DNA of 39,918 bases. Source: a virus. Position 1 is the stretch's first letter; each line of letters begins with the position of its first letter. The stretch is from positions 1-39,918 of IMG/VR virus record IMGVR_UViG_3300044974_000026. One strand, written 5' to 3'. The position numbers and the translations under genes were made by a program. Shown piece by piece: positions 15,478-22,259 of the stretch. The notes below the pieces were generated by a model. The model saw only the letters and a program-made list of their open reading frames with translations, did no database searches and was not told the origin of the DNA.

Positions 15478-15917
15478 TGTTTAAACGATTAGTCGCCATC
15501 TTCCTCATCGTCACTGCATCGGTGGCGATAGACGACAGGTTCTTTGACAAATCACATGTGCCTCTCACACCATCGGTTAATGATGGCAAGGTGGCAGGCA
15601 CAGTGGTCGCCTTCTATGAGAACGAATACCAGCGTTATGCAGTGGACATGCTCATACAAATGGACAAACTAGAACAATGGACATGCCTCTACACATTATG
15701 GACACGAGAAAGTAACTGGAATCCACGCTCTCTCAATCGCAAGTCAGGCGCGTATGGAATTGCACAGTTCATGCCAGCAACATGGAAACTTGTAGGGTTT
15801 AAACGCACTGATGATGGGTTTGTTCAAGTTGAGGCAGGACTTGCATACATACAGCGCAAGTACGGTGGCAACATCTGCAAGGCGCTCGGCTCAAATCTAT
15901 CAAGAGGGTGGTACTAA
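15477..15917 (+). CDS. Secreted SLT-type lytic transglycosylase
   Basis: Predicted to cleave the glycan backbone of peptidoglycan outside the membrane. 146 aa. The N-terminus (MFKRLVAIFLIVTASVAI) is a short basic segment plus a hydrophobic core, so a signal peptide or anchor. Catalytic Glu78 sits in WTRESNWNP, and GAYGIAQFMPATW at 91-103 is the second SLT motif. It lies in the early operon, far from the lysis cassette at 23543-24462, so it may act in entry, wall remodelling or superinfection control rather than lysis. The ATG itself is part of a GTTTAAAC-containing stretch (15479). Confidence 0.85.
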   Translation: MFKRLVAIFLIVTASVAIDDRFFDKSHVPLTPSVNDGKVAGTVVAFYENEYQRYAVDMLIQMDKLEQWTCLYTLWTRESNWNPRSLNRKSGAYGIAQFMPATWKLVGFKRTDDGFVQVEAGLAYIQRKYGGNICKALGSNLSRGWY

Positions 15918-16102
15918 TGACCGAATATCAGGAACTAATACAAGGCTTAAAAAAGCACCTCATTCTCAGTGGTCTTACCTACAACGCAGAGGTACCATGG
16001 GAACCAATAATCACTAAACCAGTACGCGTTGAGATACTGGTAGCCTCAGTTATGGAGTATCTAAATGCAACAGGCTACGCCAACACAACCAAAATTTCAT
16101 AG
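15917..16102 (+). CDS. Small protein, 61 aa
   Basis: ATG at 15917 overlaps the previous stop (TAATG), preferred over a GTG nine bases upstream. Helical with a Pro/Trp-containing middle. It overlaps the WhiB start by 38 bases. No family recognised. Confidence 0.55.
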   Translation: MTEYQELIQGLKKHLILSGLTYNAEVPWEPIITKPVRVEILVASVMEYLNATGYANTTKIS

Positions 16103-16424
16103 AGTTCGCAAGGCTCTGCGTTTAAATGACCGCATGTATTACACGCTGTCGTACAACGCACGCAACTTTGAAGGTGCTAAATGCTTTGGAGTACCGACCG
16201 AAGTTTTCTATCCACTAACGGATAAGTTCACACCTGAGGAGGAGCGTTACATAAGGGAGCGAGTATGCGGTGGCTGCCCAGTCATTGAAGCCTGCGCCGA
16301 GTGGGGATTAGCCCACGAACGCTACGGTATATGGGGTGGAATGACACCAGTGATGCGTGATAGGGAGCGCAGACGGCGCAAGTGGGGACTAACCGACCCT
16401 GCCTTGAGCAACAACCAAAGATAG
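16065..16424 (+). CDS. whiB: WhiB-family transcription regulator
   Basis: Actinobacteria-specific iron-sulfur regulator that partners with the primary sigma factor. 119 aa with the four cluster cysteines at 40, 68, 71 and 77 (C-x27-C-x2-C-x5-C), the GIWGG turn at about 88-92 and a basic tail (RDRERRRRKWG) for DNA contact. This is the clearest host marker in the window. Start chosen at 16065, overlapping the previous gene; a later ATG at 16134 would keep all cysteines. It is the last gene of the plus-strand early operon and is followed by a terminator. It could redirect host sigma-dependent transcription or mimic a host WhiB. Confidence 0.95.
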   Translation: MQQATPTQPKFHRVRKALRLNDRMYYTLSYNARNFEGAKCFGVPTEVFYPLTDKFTPEEERYIRERVCGGCPVIEACAEWGLAHERYGIWGGMTPVMRDRERRRRKWGLTDPALSNNQR

Positions 16425-16440
16425 GTTAGACTAGAACAGC

Positions 16441-16485
16441 AAGCACCGCCTAGGTACCAGTCCCGAAAGCGGTGCTTGTTTATTT
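16441..16485 (+). terminator. Terminator after whiB
   Basis: Nine-base-pair perfect stem AAGCACCGC/GCGGTGCTT (16441-16449 and 16469-16477) with a 19-base loop, followed by TGTTTATTT. It separates the converging early (plus) and replication (minus) operons. The minus direction lacks a T-run. Confidence 0.75.
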
Positions 16486-16660
16486 ATGAAGCAGATTTAT
16501 CACCAGTAATAATACGAATAGCCCAGTCAAGACCAGTGTTTAAACCTTTAGACCATTCATCTTTCTCTGTAATCTTTGAGTACTCAATTTTCTGTACAAA
16601 CTTTTGTACGAACGCATTGTGTAGAAGGTTAAATCTTTCAAAGAATTCATCTTCCGTCAT
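16484..16660 (-). CDS. Small hypothetical protein, 58 aa
   Basis: Last gene of the replication operon. ATG at 16660 overlaps the dNMP kinase stop (ATGA). Starts MTEDEFFERFNLLHNAF; helical, with aromatic residues. GTTTAAAC sits two bases before the start codon (16662) and again inside (16538). No family recognised. Confidence 0.65.
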   Translation of the reverse strand: MTEDEFFERFNLLHNAFVQKFVQKIEYSKITEKDEWSKGLNTGLDWAIRIITGDKSAS

Positions 16661-17193
16661 AGTTTAAACACATTGTGCATGAGCATAAATATCTCATCAG
16701 ATAAATCATCAAGAGTTCCATCGTTGTAGATGGCGCGTTTAAACATGTGATTATCTAAAGCGTGTTCACTGATATGGTCATTGACTGCAGCATGGTTGTG
16801 TCTGTTGATGCGCCACACTTCCCCGCCTTGGCTCTCAATCATGCGTGCTTCGTTAGGAAAGCGCACATCAGGAATGACAATGCGTTCCCCTTCTGCAATC
16901 TCATTGAACAAACGCCACACCCACACATCTTCATGGATTAACTTACGCCCGACTTCAGTGCCCATGACTTGTAGCAAACGGCGCACTTCATCTTTAGCCT
17001 TGGCTATCTCCCACCCATACATCTGGACTATCTCGTTTAAACGGTGACCATCGTGAAGAATGGGGTTCAACGCAAGCAACGCCTGTCTTATTCCATCTGC
17101 AAATGCCATTCGTTTAAACCCATAGTTAAGCACGAGCAACTCGGCAACTGTATCTTTACCACTGCGAGCGTATCCACTCAGTCCGATAATCAT
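16657..17193 (-). CDS. Deoxynucleoside monophosphate kinase
   Basis: Phosphorylates dNMPs to dNDPs, recycling host nucleotides for phage DNA. 178 aa. P-loop GYARSGKDT at 7-15, typical of phage dNMP kinases (T4 gp1-like P-loop NMP kinases), then FADGIRQ, the lid-like arginine region and IVIPDVRFPNEA, the Walker-B-like strand of this family. AAGGAG lies seven bases before the ATG at 17193. In the replication operon, between a micro-ORF and the last gene. Four GTTTAAAC sites fall inside or at its ends. Confidence 0.9.
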   Translation of the reverse strand: MIIGLSGYARSGKDTVAELLVLNYGFKRMAFADGIRQALLALNPILHDGHRLNEIVQMYGWEIAKAKDEVRRLLQVMGTEVGRKLIHEDVWVWRLFNEIAEGERIVIPDVRFPNEARMIESQGGEVWRINRHNHAAVNDHISEHALDNHMFKRAIYNDGTLDDLSDEIFMLMHNVFKL

Positions 17194-17195
17194 TC

Positions 17196-17357
17196 CTACT
17201 CCTTCTTGTATGGGTCGTCTAACTGTTCTTTACCGCAAGTCATGCACCAGTAGTACTCAACTGGGTCGTCAATGCCATCACCTGCTAGTGTGCCAATCCA
17301 AAAATGGACACCAAACAAACACTTTAATCTGTTGTAATAATGCCAAAGATAAATCAT
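17196..17357 (-). CDS. Small protein with CxxC, 53 aa
   Basis: ATG at 17357 overlaps the sigma-like gene's TGA (ATGA); its TAG is two bases before the kinase start. Aromatic N-terminal half (MIYLWHYYNRLKCLFGVHFW) and a WCMTCGK motif near the end that could bind zinc with the upstream cysteine. Function unknown. Confidence 0.6.
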   Translation of the reverse strand: MIYLWHYYNRLKCLFGVHFWIGTLAGDGIDDPVEYYWCMTCGKEQLDDPYKKE

Positions 17358-18034
17358 TCTTGTTCCTCTTGGTTTCTAATCTCTGCTCTTGCTTCTGCGT
17401 TACTGCGAACACGCCTACGCCCACGCCACTGCGGTGCTTCGCCACCCAACCTGTCTTGCAACTTGGTTAGCGCACGCTTGACACGCTTACGCATCGCTTC
17501 TTCGGTGGCACCGTATGATTCAGCAAGCGCACCAAACTCCATACCACCATCGGCATAGCGCATACGCAACAGGTTTCTATCGTTCTCGTTTAAACGCTCT
17601 AGCCCTGCTGCTACATCTGACAGTAGCGCGACACGATTGCCACCTTCTGAAGGTTTAGCACTGCGTGAAATGTATTCACTACTCATGTCAGGCGTATCAG
17701 TCCACCCCTCATGAGTCCACACATCACGCAACAGTTCATGCAATACCTCATGTGTGTAGTAGAAACTGTCATTCATAGGTGAGCGTGACAAATGCGAGCG
17801 CTCTTTAGCAACATACTTTTGCGCTTCGTTATAGAAAGTCTTACGCAGTTTAAACTTCAGGCTTTCTTCTGCTGTCCACTGTTCCACCTTGTGCCAGTGT
17901 TCAAGCGCCCACAAAGACAAGTGCTGGTACACATCGTCAGTGGTTACAATCCCACGGTGCATGCGGTTAGCACGGGTTGCCACTTGACGGGCAACGCCGT
18001 AAATAGTTTCCCAAACTTTGTCTTGGCTATCCAT
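17354..18034 (-). CDS. Sigma-70-like RNA polymerase factor
   Basis: 226 aa from the ATG at 18034, preceded by GAGGAG. The C-terminal half has region-4 character: LERLNENDRNLLRMRYADG then a helix-turn-helix (FGALAESYGATEEAMRKRVKRAL), and an Arg-rich tail. The N-terminal half (VTTDDVYQHLSLWALEH through FYNEAQKYV) resembles a divergent region 2. It probably directs host RNA polymerase to phage promoters, perhaps the late operon. It could instead be a sigma-like regulator without full promoter recognition. GTTTAAAC occurs twice inside. Confidence 0.8.
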   Translation of the reverse strand: MDSQDKVWETIYGVARQVATRANRMHRGIVTTDDVYQHLSLWALEHWHKVEQWTAEESLKFKLRKTFYNEAQKYVAKERSHLSRSPMNDSFYYTHEVLHELLRDVWTHEGWTDTPDMSSEYISRSAKPSEGGNRVALLSDVAAGLERLNENDRNLLRMRYADGGMEFGALAESYGATEEAMRKRVKRALTKLQDRLGGEAPQWRGRRRVRSNAEARAEIRNQEEQE

Positions 18035-18036
18035 CG

Positions 18037-18492
18037 TCACTCCTCGTTAACTATCTCATCAACCCAGTAGTGTTTAAACTCTGCAGCATCTACGAAGATA
18101 ACAAGGTCGCGCTCTTTAGTATCCCAACGGGTATGGAATACGGGTACGATATTGCCTAGTTCACGGGCTGGTAGAATCAACAACCCATCAGCAAATCTAA
18201 AACAAATACGATGGAAACACTCAACCCCATCTGTATATGGTGGAGCAATTAGCATCTGTTGTAACTTATTGAATGGAAAAATGGCAGGTTTACTACTGTC
18301 ACTCTTAAGCCACTTGATTTCCATGTCACCGATATAGTTCTCACGGTCATTGCCGTGCAATTTAGTTACATGATAGTCAGTAAAATAAAAGCGAGGCGTG
18401 GTATAAAACTTCCACGGGTAAAGTTCAGCAAGTTTGGCAGCCATGATTTTCTCACGCTTACCGTCACCGTATACTTGGCGTATTGGTTCCAA
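18037..18492 (-). CDS. Possible PD-(D/E)XK-type nuclease, 151 aa
   Basis: TTG start at 18492 directly after the Toprim gene's TAA; an internal ATG at 18444 is the alternative. Asp56-x-Glu58-x-Lys60 (GDMEIKWLK) follows a strand and is preceded by acidic residues, which is suggestive of a PD-(D/E)XK nuclease core but not decisive. It lies within the replication operon. Otherwise unrecognised. Confidence 0.55.
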   Translation of the reverse strand: MEPIRQVYGDGKREKIMAAKLAELYPWKFYTTPRFYFTDYHVTKLHGNDRENYIGDMEIKWLKSDSSKPAIFPFNKLQQMLIAPPYTDGVECFHRICFRFADGLLILPARELGNIVPVFHTRWDTKERDLVIFVDAAEFKHYWVDEIVNEE

Positions 18493-19113
18493 TTAAACAC
18501 CTACTCGTTTGCGTAATCCCTCTGCTCCTTCAGCAAGGAACACATCGTTTACATCTTGGTTATCGGGCATGAACACGGGGAATACATTGTCCAATTCACG
18601 GGTGATTGTCTTAGCCATCTCTTTGCCTGCGTTATCACCATCGCAGAACAACATAATCTTTTCCCAGTCAGCAAGGACACGGGAGTAAAACGGTTTCCAG
18701 TTGTTAGCACCAGGCAATCCCACAGCAGAGAAGCCCACTTGTGTGGCGATGATGGTGTCTAATTCACCTTCGCAAATCACAAGGAAATCTGTATCATCAT
18801 TGAGCGCCTGAACATTGTAAATGTGGGTGCTGGCTCCTGGTCTTGATAGATACTTCGGTCCACTGTCATTGTTTAAACTACGGAAACGAATGTCAATCAC
18901 ACCTGATGGAGTCAAGTAAGGGATAGCCAACTTACCAAGGTAAGGTTCATGCCCTGCTTCAGGATTCGCCACGAAGCCGAGGCGGAACATACGAGCCGTT
19001 GCCTCTGCTATACCGCGACTCGCTAGATACGGTAGCGCTTCGCCTAGGCTTCCTTCGTAGTTCTCCGTTGCTTTCGCCAGTAATTCTCTCTGCGATTTTG
19101 AGAGCCTCGCCAT
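18493..19113 (-). CDS. Toprim-domain DNA primase subunit
   Basis: 206 aa. Toprim motifs: ICEGELD with catalytic Glu115, and DGDNAG at 158-163. The N-terminal 100 residues match the part of DnaG-like primases that precedes Toprim (FRSLNNDSGPKYLSRPG). It makes RNA primers for replication together with the zinc-finger protein encoded just upstream. AAGGAG lies six bases before the ATG at 19113. The first 155 bases overlap the 3' end of the zinc-finger gene in another frame, so the primase is split into two polypeptides. Confidence 0.9.
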   Translation of the reverse strand: MARLSKSQRELLAKATENYEGSLGEALPYLASRGIAEATARMFRLGFVANPEAGHEPYLGKLAIPYLTPSGVIDIRFRSLNNDSGPKYLSRPGASTHIYNVQALNDDTDFLVICEGELDTIIATQVGFSAVGLPGANNWKPFYSRVLADWEKIMLFCDGDNAGKEMAKTITRELDNVFPVFMPDNQDVNDVFLAEGAEGLRKRVGV

Positions 19114-19357
19114 AGGTAACTCCTTCTCGTTTCATAATGAGTGAATACACATCGCCTGCCATGTCGCAAGCAAAACATCTAAAGCCACCGTTGTCTATGT
19201 TTAAACGAGCAGACTTTACATGGTCATTGTGGAAGGCGCAACGCACTGATTGCCACCCGCCACGGTTAGTAGAGATTACAAATCCGTAGTGTTCTAATAC
19301 TTTAACGATGTCATGCTTAGAGGTTGGCGAGGACATCACTGAGTTTCTGAACGACAT
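18959..19357 (-). CDS. CHC2-type zinc finger primase subunit
   Basis: 132 aa from the ATG at 19357; a GTG at 19366 and an ATG at 19336 are alternatives. Zinc ligands Cys40, His43, Cys61 and Cys64 lie in VRCAFHND and GFRCFACD, the classic DnaG zinc-binding module that selects the template start site. The C-terminal 40 residues are basic and low-complexity and are dual-coded with the Toprim gene. It overlaps the Hjc-like gene's end by about 40 bases. One GTTTAAAC codes Leu-Asn between the zinc ligands. Confidence 0.88.
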   Translation of the reverse strand: MSFRNSVMSSPTSKHDIVKVLEHYGFVISTNRGGWQSVRCAFHNDHVKSARLNIDNGGFRCFACDMAGDVYSLIMKREGVTYGEALKIAERITGESNGELRRKPRRSATVSSESRYSRGNGSYVPPRLRGES

Positions 19358-19679
19358 ACGCTTCACCAACTCCCTTGTTGCTTGCCTTGATAATCACCAG
19401 TGGGGTAGGTGCAACGGCTAGTCGTTTAGCAACTCGGTAGTTCTCTGCCTCAATCTCTGCCTCACGAATCCAACCCGATAAATCAATGCGACCATCACGG
19501 CGTGGAGCCTTGGCTTCAACAACATAGGCACCGTTAACTCCTGGAACAAACACATCACCAACATCGTTGCGACCTGCACGAGGTAAGCGTTGTGCGTTTA
19601 AACCTTGCTCCATAAACCAATCGGTTAGGTCAATCTCCCACGCTGCGCCTCTACGCTTGTTGCTCTTTTGTAGACTCAC
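19317..19679 (-). CDS. Holliday-junction-resolvase-like PD-(D/E)XK nuclease
   Basis: 120 aa from the GTG at 19679, preceded by GAGGAGAG; upstream in-frame ATGs lie inside the previous gene and are unlikely. Glu15 (GAAWEIDL), Asp42 (NDVGDV), Glu55 and Lys57 (VVEAKA) form the E-D-ExK core of archaeal Hjc-type and related nucleases. Probably resolves branched replication intermediates or trims DNA before packaging. Overlaps the glycosyltransferase end by 29 bases. Confidence 0.8.
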   Translation of the reverse strand: MSLQKSNKRRGAAWEIDLTDWFMEQGLNAQRLPRAGRNDVGDVFVPGVNGAYVVEAKAPRRDGRIDLSGWIREAEIEAENYRVAKRLAVAPTPLVIIKASNKGVGEAYVVQKLSDVLANL

Positions 19680-20388
19680 GCTCTCTCCTCTCTGCTGCTT
19701 CAACTGCTGCCCAATACAGGTTGTAGTAGGCATCATCAAATGCAAACCGTTTCATGTGCTTGGCAATCACACCAGTGTGGGCATGTACGGGTATGCCCGC
19801 AGCCTTAACCTTTCGGAAGAAGGAAATGTCCTCACCAATAAACTTCTCGCCACGCTCGTTGTTCTCACCAAACCAAAACTGATTTGGGAACTTCTCGTTT
19901 AAACTTTTGAGTACGCTCTTGTGCATCATCACTAGACCCATACCCGCATTGTCAACCTTTACTACTTGGTTCTTAGGTAAAGGGTGGAGATAACTAATCT
20001 CATACTCGTTGCCTGTTTCATTAAAGACACATGGCATTGGCTGCATGAGCGAGCCTTCCATGTTCTTACTAATGAAGTAGACACCGCTTACTACGGGGCG
20101 TGCAACTTTGTCAGCCGTATCCCATAGAGTCTTGAGCATCTCTTTAGTTAGCACAATGTCAGAATCAACCCATAACGCCCAGTCAGTCCCAACCTTTTGC
20201 CACATCTCTATGGCAGCCTGTCGCTGGCGAGCAATCTGATTACCTTGGACACGGATAGCATTGTTAACTGGCACGCCAACACTTGCTGCGTGAATCAATG
20301 TATAGACCAAACCTTCAGTGAACTTGCCATCGGTTGTGCCATTATCACACCACACGATAGATAAAGTTTCTTTGTTGCTATGAACCAT
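19651..20388 (-). CDS. GT-A fold glycosyltransferase-like protein
   Basis: 245 aa from the ATG at 20388 (AAGAGGA ten bases upstream). The DxD-like WVDSDIVL, then VDNAGMGLVMMHKSV and GEDISFFRKVKAAG, are in the order seen in GT-A (GT2-like) transferases that move a sugar from a nucleotide donor. No membrane segment. It sits inside the replication operon, which raises the possibility of DNA or phage-protein glycosylation, although similar proteins are common in actinophages with no known target. Confidence 0.8.
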   Translation of the reverse strand: MVHSNKETLSIVWCDNGTTDGKFTEGLVYTLIHAASVGVPVNNAIRVQGNQIARQRQAAIEMWQKVGTDWALWVDSDIVLTKEMLKTLWDTADKVARPVVSGVYFISKNMEGSLMQPMPCVFNETGNEYEISYLHPLPKNQVVKVDNAGMGLVMMHKSVLKSLNEKFPNQFWFGENNERGEKFIGEDISFFRKVKAAGIPVHAHTGVIAKHMKRFAFDDAYYNLYWAAVEAAERRERESTKEQQA

Positions 20389-20797
20389 GGTTATGAATCC
20401 TCTTTTCAGACTTATCAATAACTGTCATTGCGTTCTCGGCTAACTCTTTAAAGTTCTCCGACATAAGAATTAGTTTTTCTGTGACTTCCCTTCTGCATCC
20501 TTCGTCACATTCTTCCCTGAGATGAGAAGCAAGTTGTTCCACATAGTCAGCAAACTGGAGTGACTCAAGCCAGATGGCGGAAGGATTGAAGATTTTGTTT
20601 GTCGCTTCATCAACATATTCCACAAAGTTAGGAAGTTCATTCAGTAGAGTTTCCTTCAGTTCCTGTGGAATGTTCGCTTCCTGTATCGCTTCCTCCACCA
20701 TCTCTGGTGTAATTGACTGTTCCAACTGAAAGAAGTGTTTTGTATTCTTCTTCCGTGAGTTCTTTGAACTGTCCCGTTTCTTTCTTGCGCCAAACAT
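20378..20797 (-). CDS. Helical hypothetical protein, 139 aa
   Basis: ATG at 20797 with GGAG five bases upstream. The first 23 residues are very basic, then a long acidic helical region (ITPEMVEEAIQEANIPQ). Overlaps the upstream gene by 161 bases in another frame, and the glycosyltransferase start by 11. An internal ATG at 20701 would shorten the overlap. No family recognised. Confidence 0.6.
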   Translation of the reverse strand: MFGARKKRDSSKNSRKKNTKHFFQLEQSITPEMVEEAIQEANIPQELKETLLNELPNFVEYVDEATNKIFNPSAIWLESLQFADYVEQLASHLREECDEGCRREVTEKLILMSENFKELAENAMTVIDKSEKRIHNHGS

Positions 20798-20966
20798 AAG
20801 TTCTCCATCCCACTGTCCAAGTAAAGTTCCTAGGTAAAAACATTAACTGCGCTTTCATATCTGTAATCAGTGTCTTAGTTGGCACGACCACATCTTGGCT
20901 ATCAATGGAACCTACAAGGCTGCCTTCATTACCAACCTCTGTTAGTTCCCAATCAGAATTCGTCAT
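20637..20966 (-). CDS. Hypothetical protein, 109 aa
   Basis: ATG at 20966 chosen because GAGG precedes it; in-frame ATGs upstream lie within the membrane micropeptide gene. The N-terminal 75 residues look like a compact beta-rich domain (WTVGWRTYVWRKKETG). The last 35 are Gly/Ser/Thr/Glu-rich and are dual-coded with the next gene. Function unknown. Confidence 0.6.
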   Translation of the reverse strand: MTNSDWELTEVGNEGSLVGSIDSQDVVVPTKTLITDMKAQLMFLPRNFTWTVGWRTYVWRKKETGQFKELTEEEYKTLLSVGTVNYTRDGGGSDTGSEHSTGTEGNSTE

Positions 20967-21087
20967 AATCATCCTCGTATTCGGGTTCGTCAAAATCAAT
21001 TACAATATCTATGACCGCCATCGTAATGATGAGTGCTACGCCAACAAGTATTCCGAAGGCTGCAAGGATTGCAAGCAAAGTTTTCAC
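20953..21087 (-). CDS. Membrane micropeptide with acidic tail, 44 aa
   Basis: GTG at 21087 overlaps the helicase TGA (GTGA). One transmembrane helix (about residues 3-30, LLAILAAFGILVGVALII) followed by an Asp/Glu/Tyr tail. Found between replication genes and tightly overlapped on both sides. Function unknown. Confidence 0.55.
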   Translation of the reverse strand: MKTLLAILAAFGILVGVALIITMAVIDIVIDFDEPEYEDDYDEF

Positions 21088-21863
21088 GGTGCCACCAAGT
21101 CCTTAATCTGCATACTGGCAGGGTCATAAGCAAGCCATACTGGTGTAGCACCATTGGCATCGGCTGGTCCATATCGGTTCTTCACAGCACACACACCCAT
21201 TGATGCAAGTTGTCCGTGTACTGTAAGGATTAACGAAGGAGTCTGCGCAATTTTGCCATGCAACGCAGAGCGTGGCGGGCAAGGATTACCATTGACACCT
21301 TCACTTGTATGGTGACACACAACGACAGCAGCGCCAGTATCTCTAGCCCACCACTTGAGTTCTCTCATAAGTGTGCGTAATCCGCCCCACTCATCTTGTC
21401 CATCAAGGGTTACATCTACTGCGTTATCAAGCACAATGAGTTCAACATCTTTACCAAGTCGCTCACGAGAAGCAAGGATTGCATCCTCAACATCTTTAAG
21501 CGTAGGTGCTGAATCAAACTCCCACATGATGTGGTCAGCAGGCTTTAGCATCTGTGCTGCCCATTCCCTGTCTGCTTCCATCATTGGTTCTACTTCTGCC
21601 TGTGTCCTACCAGTTAACATCGCAAGTAAACGCAGGCTCATAGTGTGAGAGTGCGTATCTGCTGAGATGTATAGCGTTGGTACTTGCACATGCACTGCAA
21701 GTGACAGAGCAAGTGTTGATTTACCAGCCCCTGGAGGACCAGCAATCATGCTTACTTCGCCCCGTCTAAACGCTATCTGCTGCTCCAGCATGGAGCGCCA
21801 CACTGTTGGAAGCGTGGCACCCCCTGCTGATGCAGTCCTGATTGCGCGAGAAAGGAGGCGCAT
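21084..21863 (-). CDS. RecA/DnaB-like replicative helicase ATPase
   Basis: 259 aa. Walker A GPPGAGKS at 42-49, Walker B LIVLDN at 141-146, and CHHTSEG near 190 in the position of the sensor motif of RepA/DnaB-type hexameric helicases. It lacks a DnaB N-terminal domain, so it is the short RepA-like form. It probably unwinds DNA at the fork together with the split primase downstream. Stands between the zinc-ribbon protein and the membrane micropeptide. Confidence 0.85.
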   Translation of the reverse strand: MRLLSRAIRTASAGGATLPTVWRSMLEQQIAFRRGEVSMIAGPPGAGKSTLALSLAVHVQVPTLYISADTHSHTMSLRLLAMLTGRTQAEVEPMMEADREWAAQMLKPADHIMWEFDSAPTLKDVEDAILASRERLGKDVELIVLDNAVDVTLDGQDEWGGLRTLMRELKWWARDTGAAVVVCHHTSEGVNGNPCPPRSALHGKIAQTPSLILTVHGQLASMGVCAVKNRYGPADANGATPVWLAYDPASMQIKDLVAP

Positions 21864-21866
21864 GAA

Positions 21867-22259
21867 CTATACAGTTACCTTGTTTTGGCAAGCCTGACCC
21901 TGTGGCTTAGGGCAAGCGTAGAACGCCTTGTATGGGCGACCAGTAGCCTTAGCAATACCTGCTGGTACGAAGCGCATTGGTCCTGCACCGCAAGCACAGT
22001 CAGGTGCGCCTGCTGCTGGTGCTGGTTGTACTGGGCGTGGTGCTGCGGTTGTGCCGTGTACTGGCACAGCATTTGGAAACGCATCCTTGACAACTGCCAT
22101 ACCTTCAACAGTTTTCTCAAGGTCAACAAGCGCAGCAAGGCGCTGTGTTAGTTGGTCAAGCAACAAGTCAAGTTCAGCACCATCTTGGGCACGAAGGTTA
22201 ATCAACATGCCATCCTTCTTGGTCTTGAAGTTGATTTGGATTGGTGAGTTTTCACTCAT
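21867..22259 (-). CDS. Zinc-ribbon protein of replication operon, 130 aa
   Basis: The N-terminal 60 residues form a beta-then-helix unit (INFKTKKDGMLINLRA). A Pro/Ala-rich linker follows, then a C-terminal ribbon with CAC, YACPK and QACQ cysteines and GRPYKAFYAC. The ribbon resembles those at the ends of topoisomerases and phage single-strand-binding-type proteins. GGAGAAG precedes the ATG at 22259. It may bind single-stranded DNA; not proven. Confidence 0.7.
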   Translation of the reverse strand: MSENSPIQINFKTKKDGMLINLRAQDGAELDLLLDQLTQRLAALVDLEKTVEGMAVVKDAFPNAVPVHGTTAAPRPVQPAPAAGAPDCACGAGPMRFVPAGIAKATGRPYKAFYACPKPQGQACQNKVTV

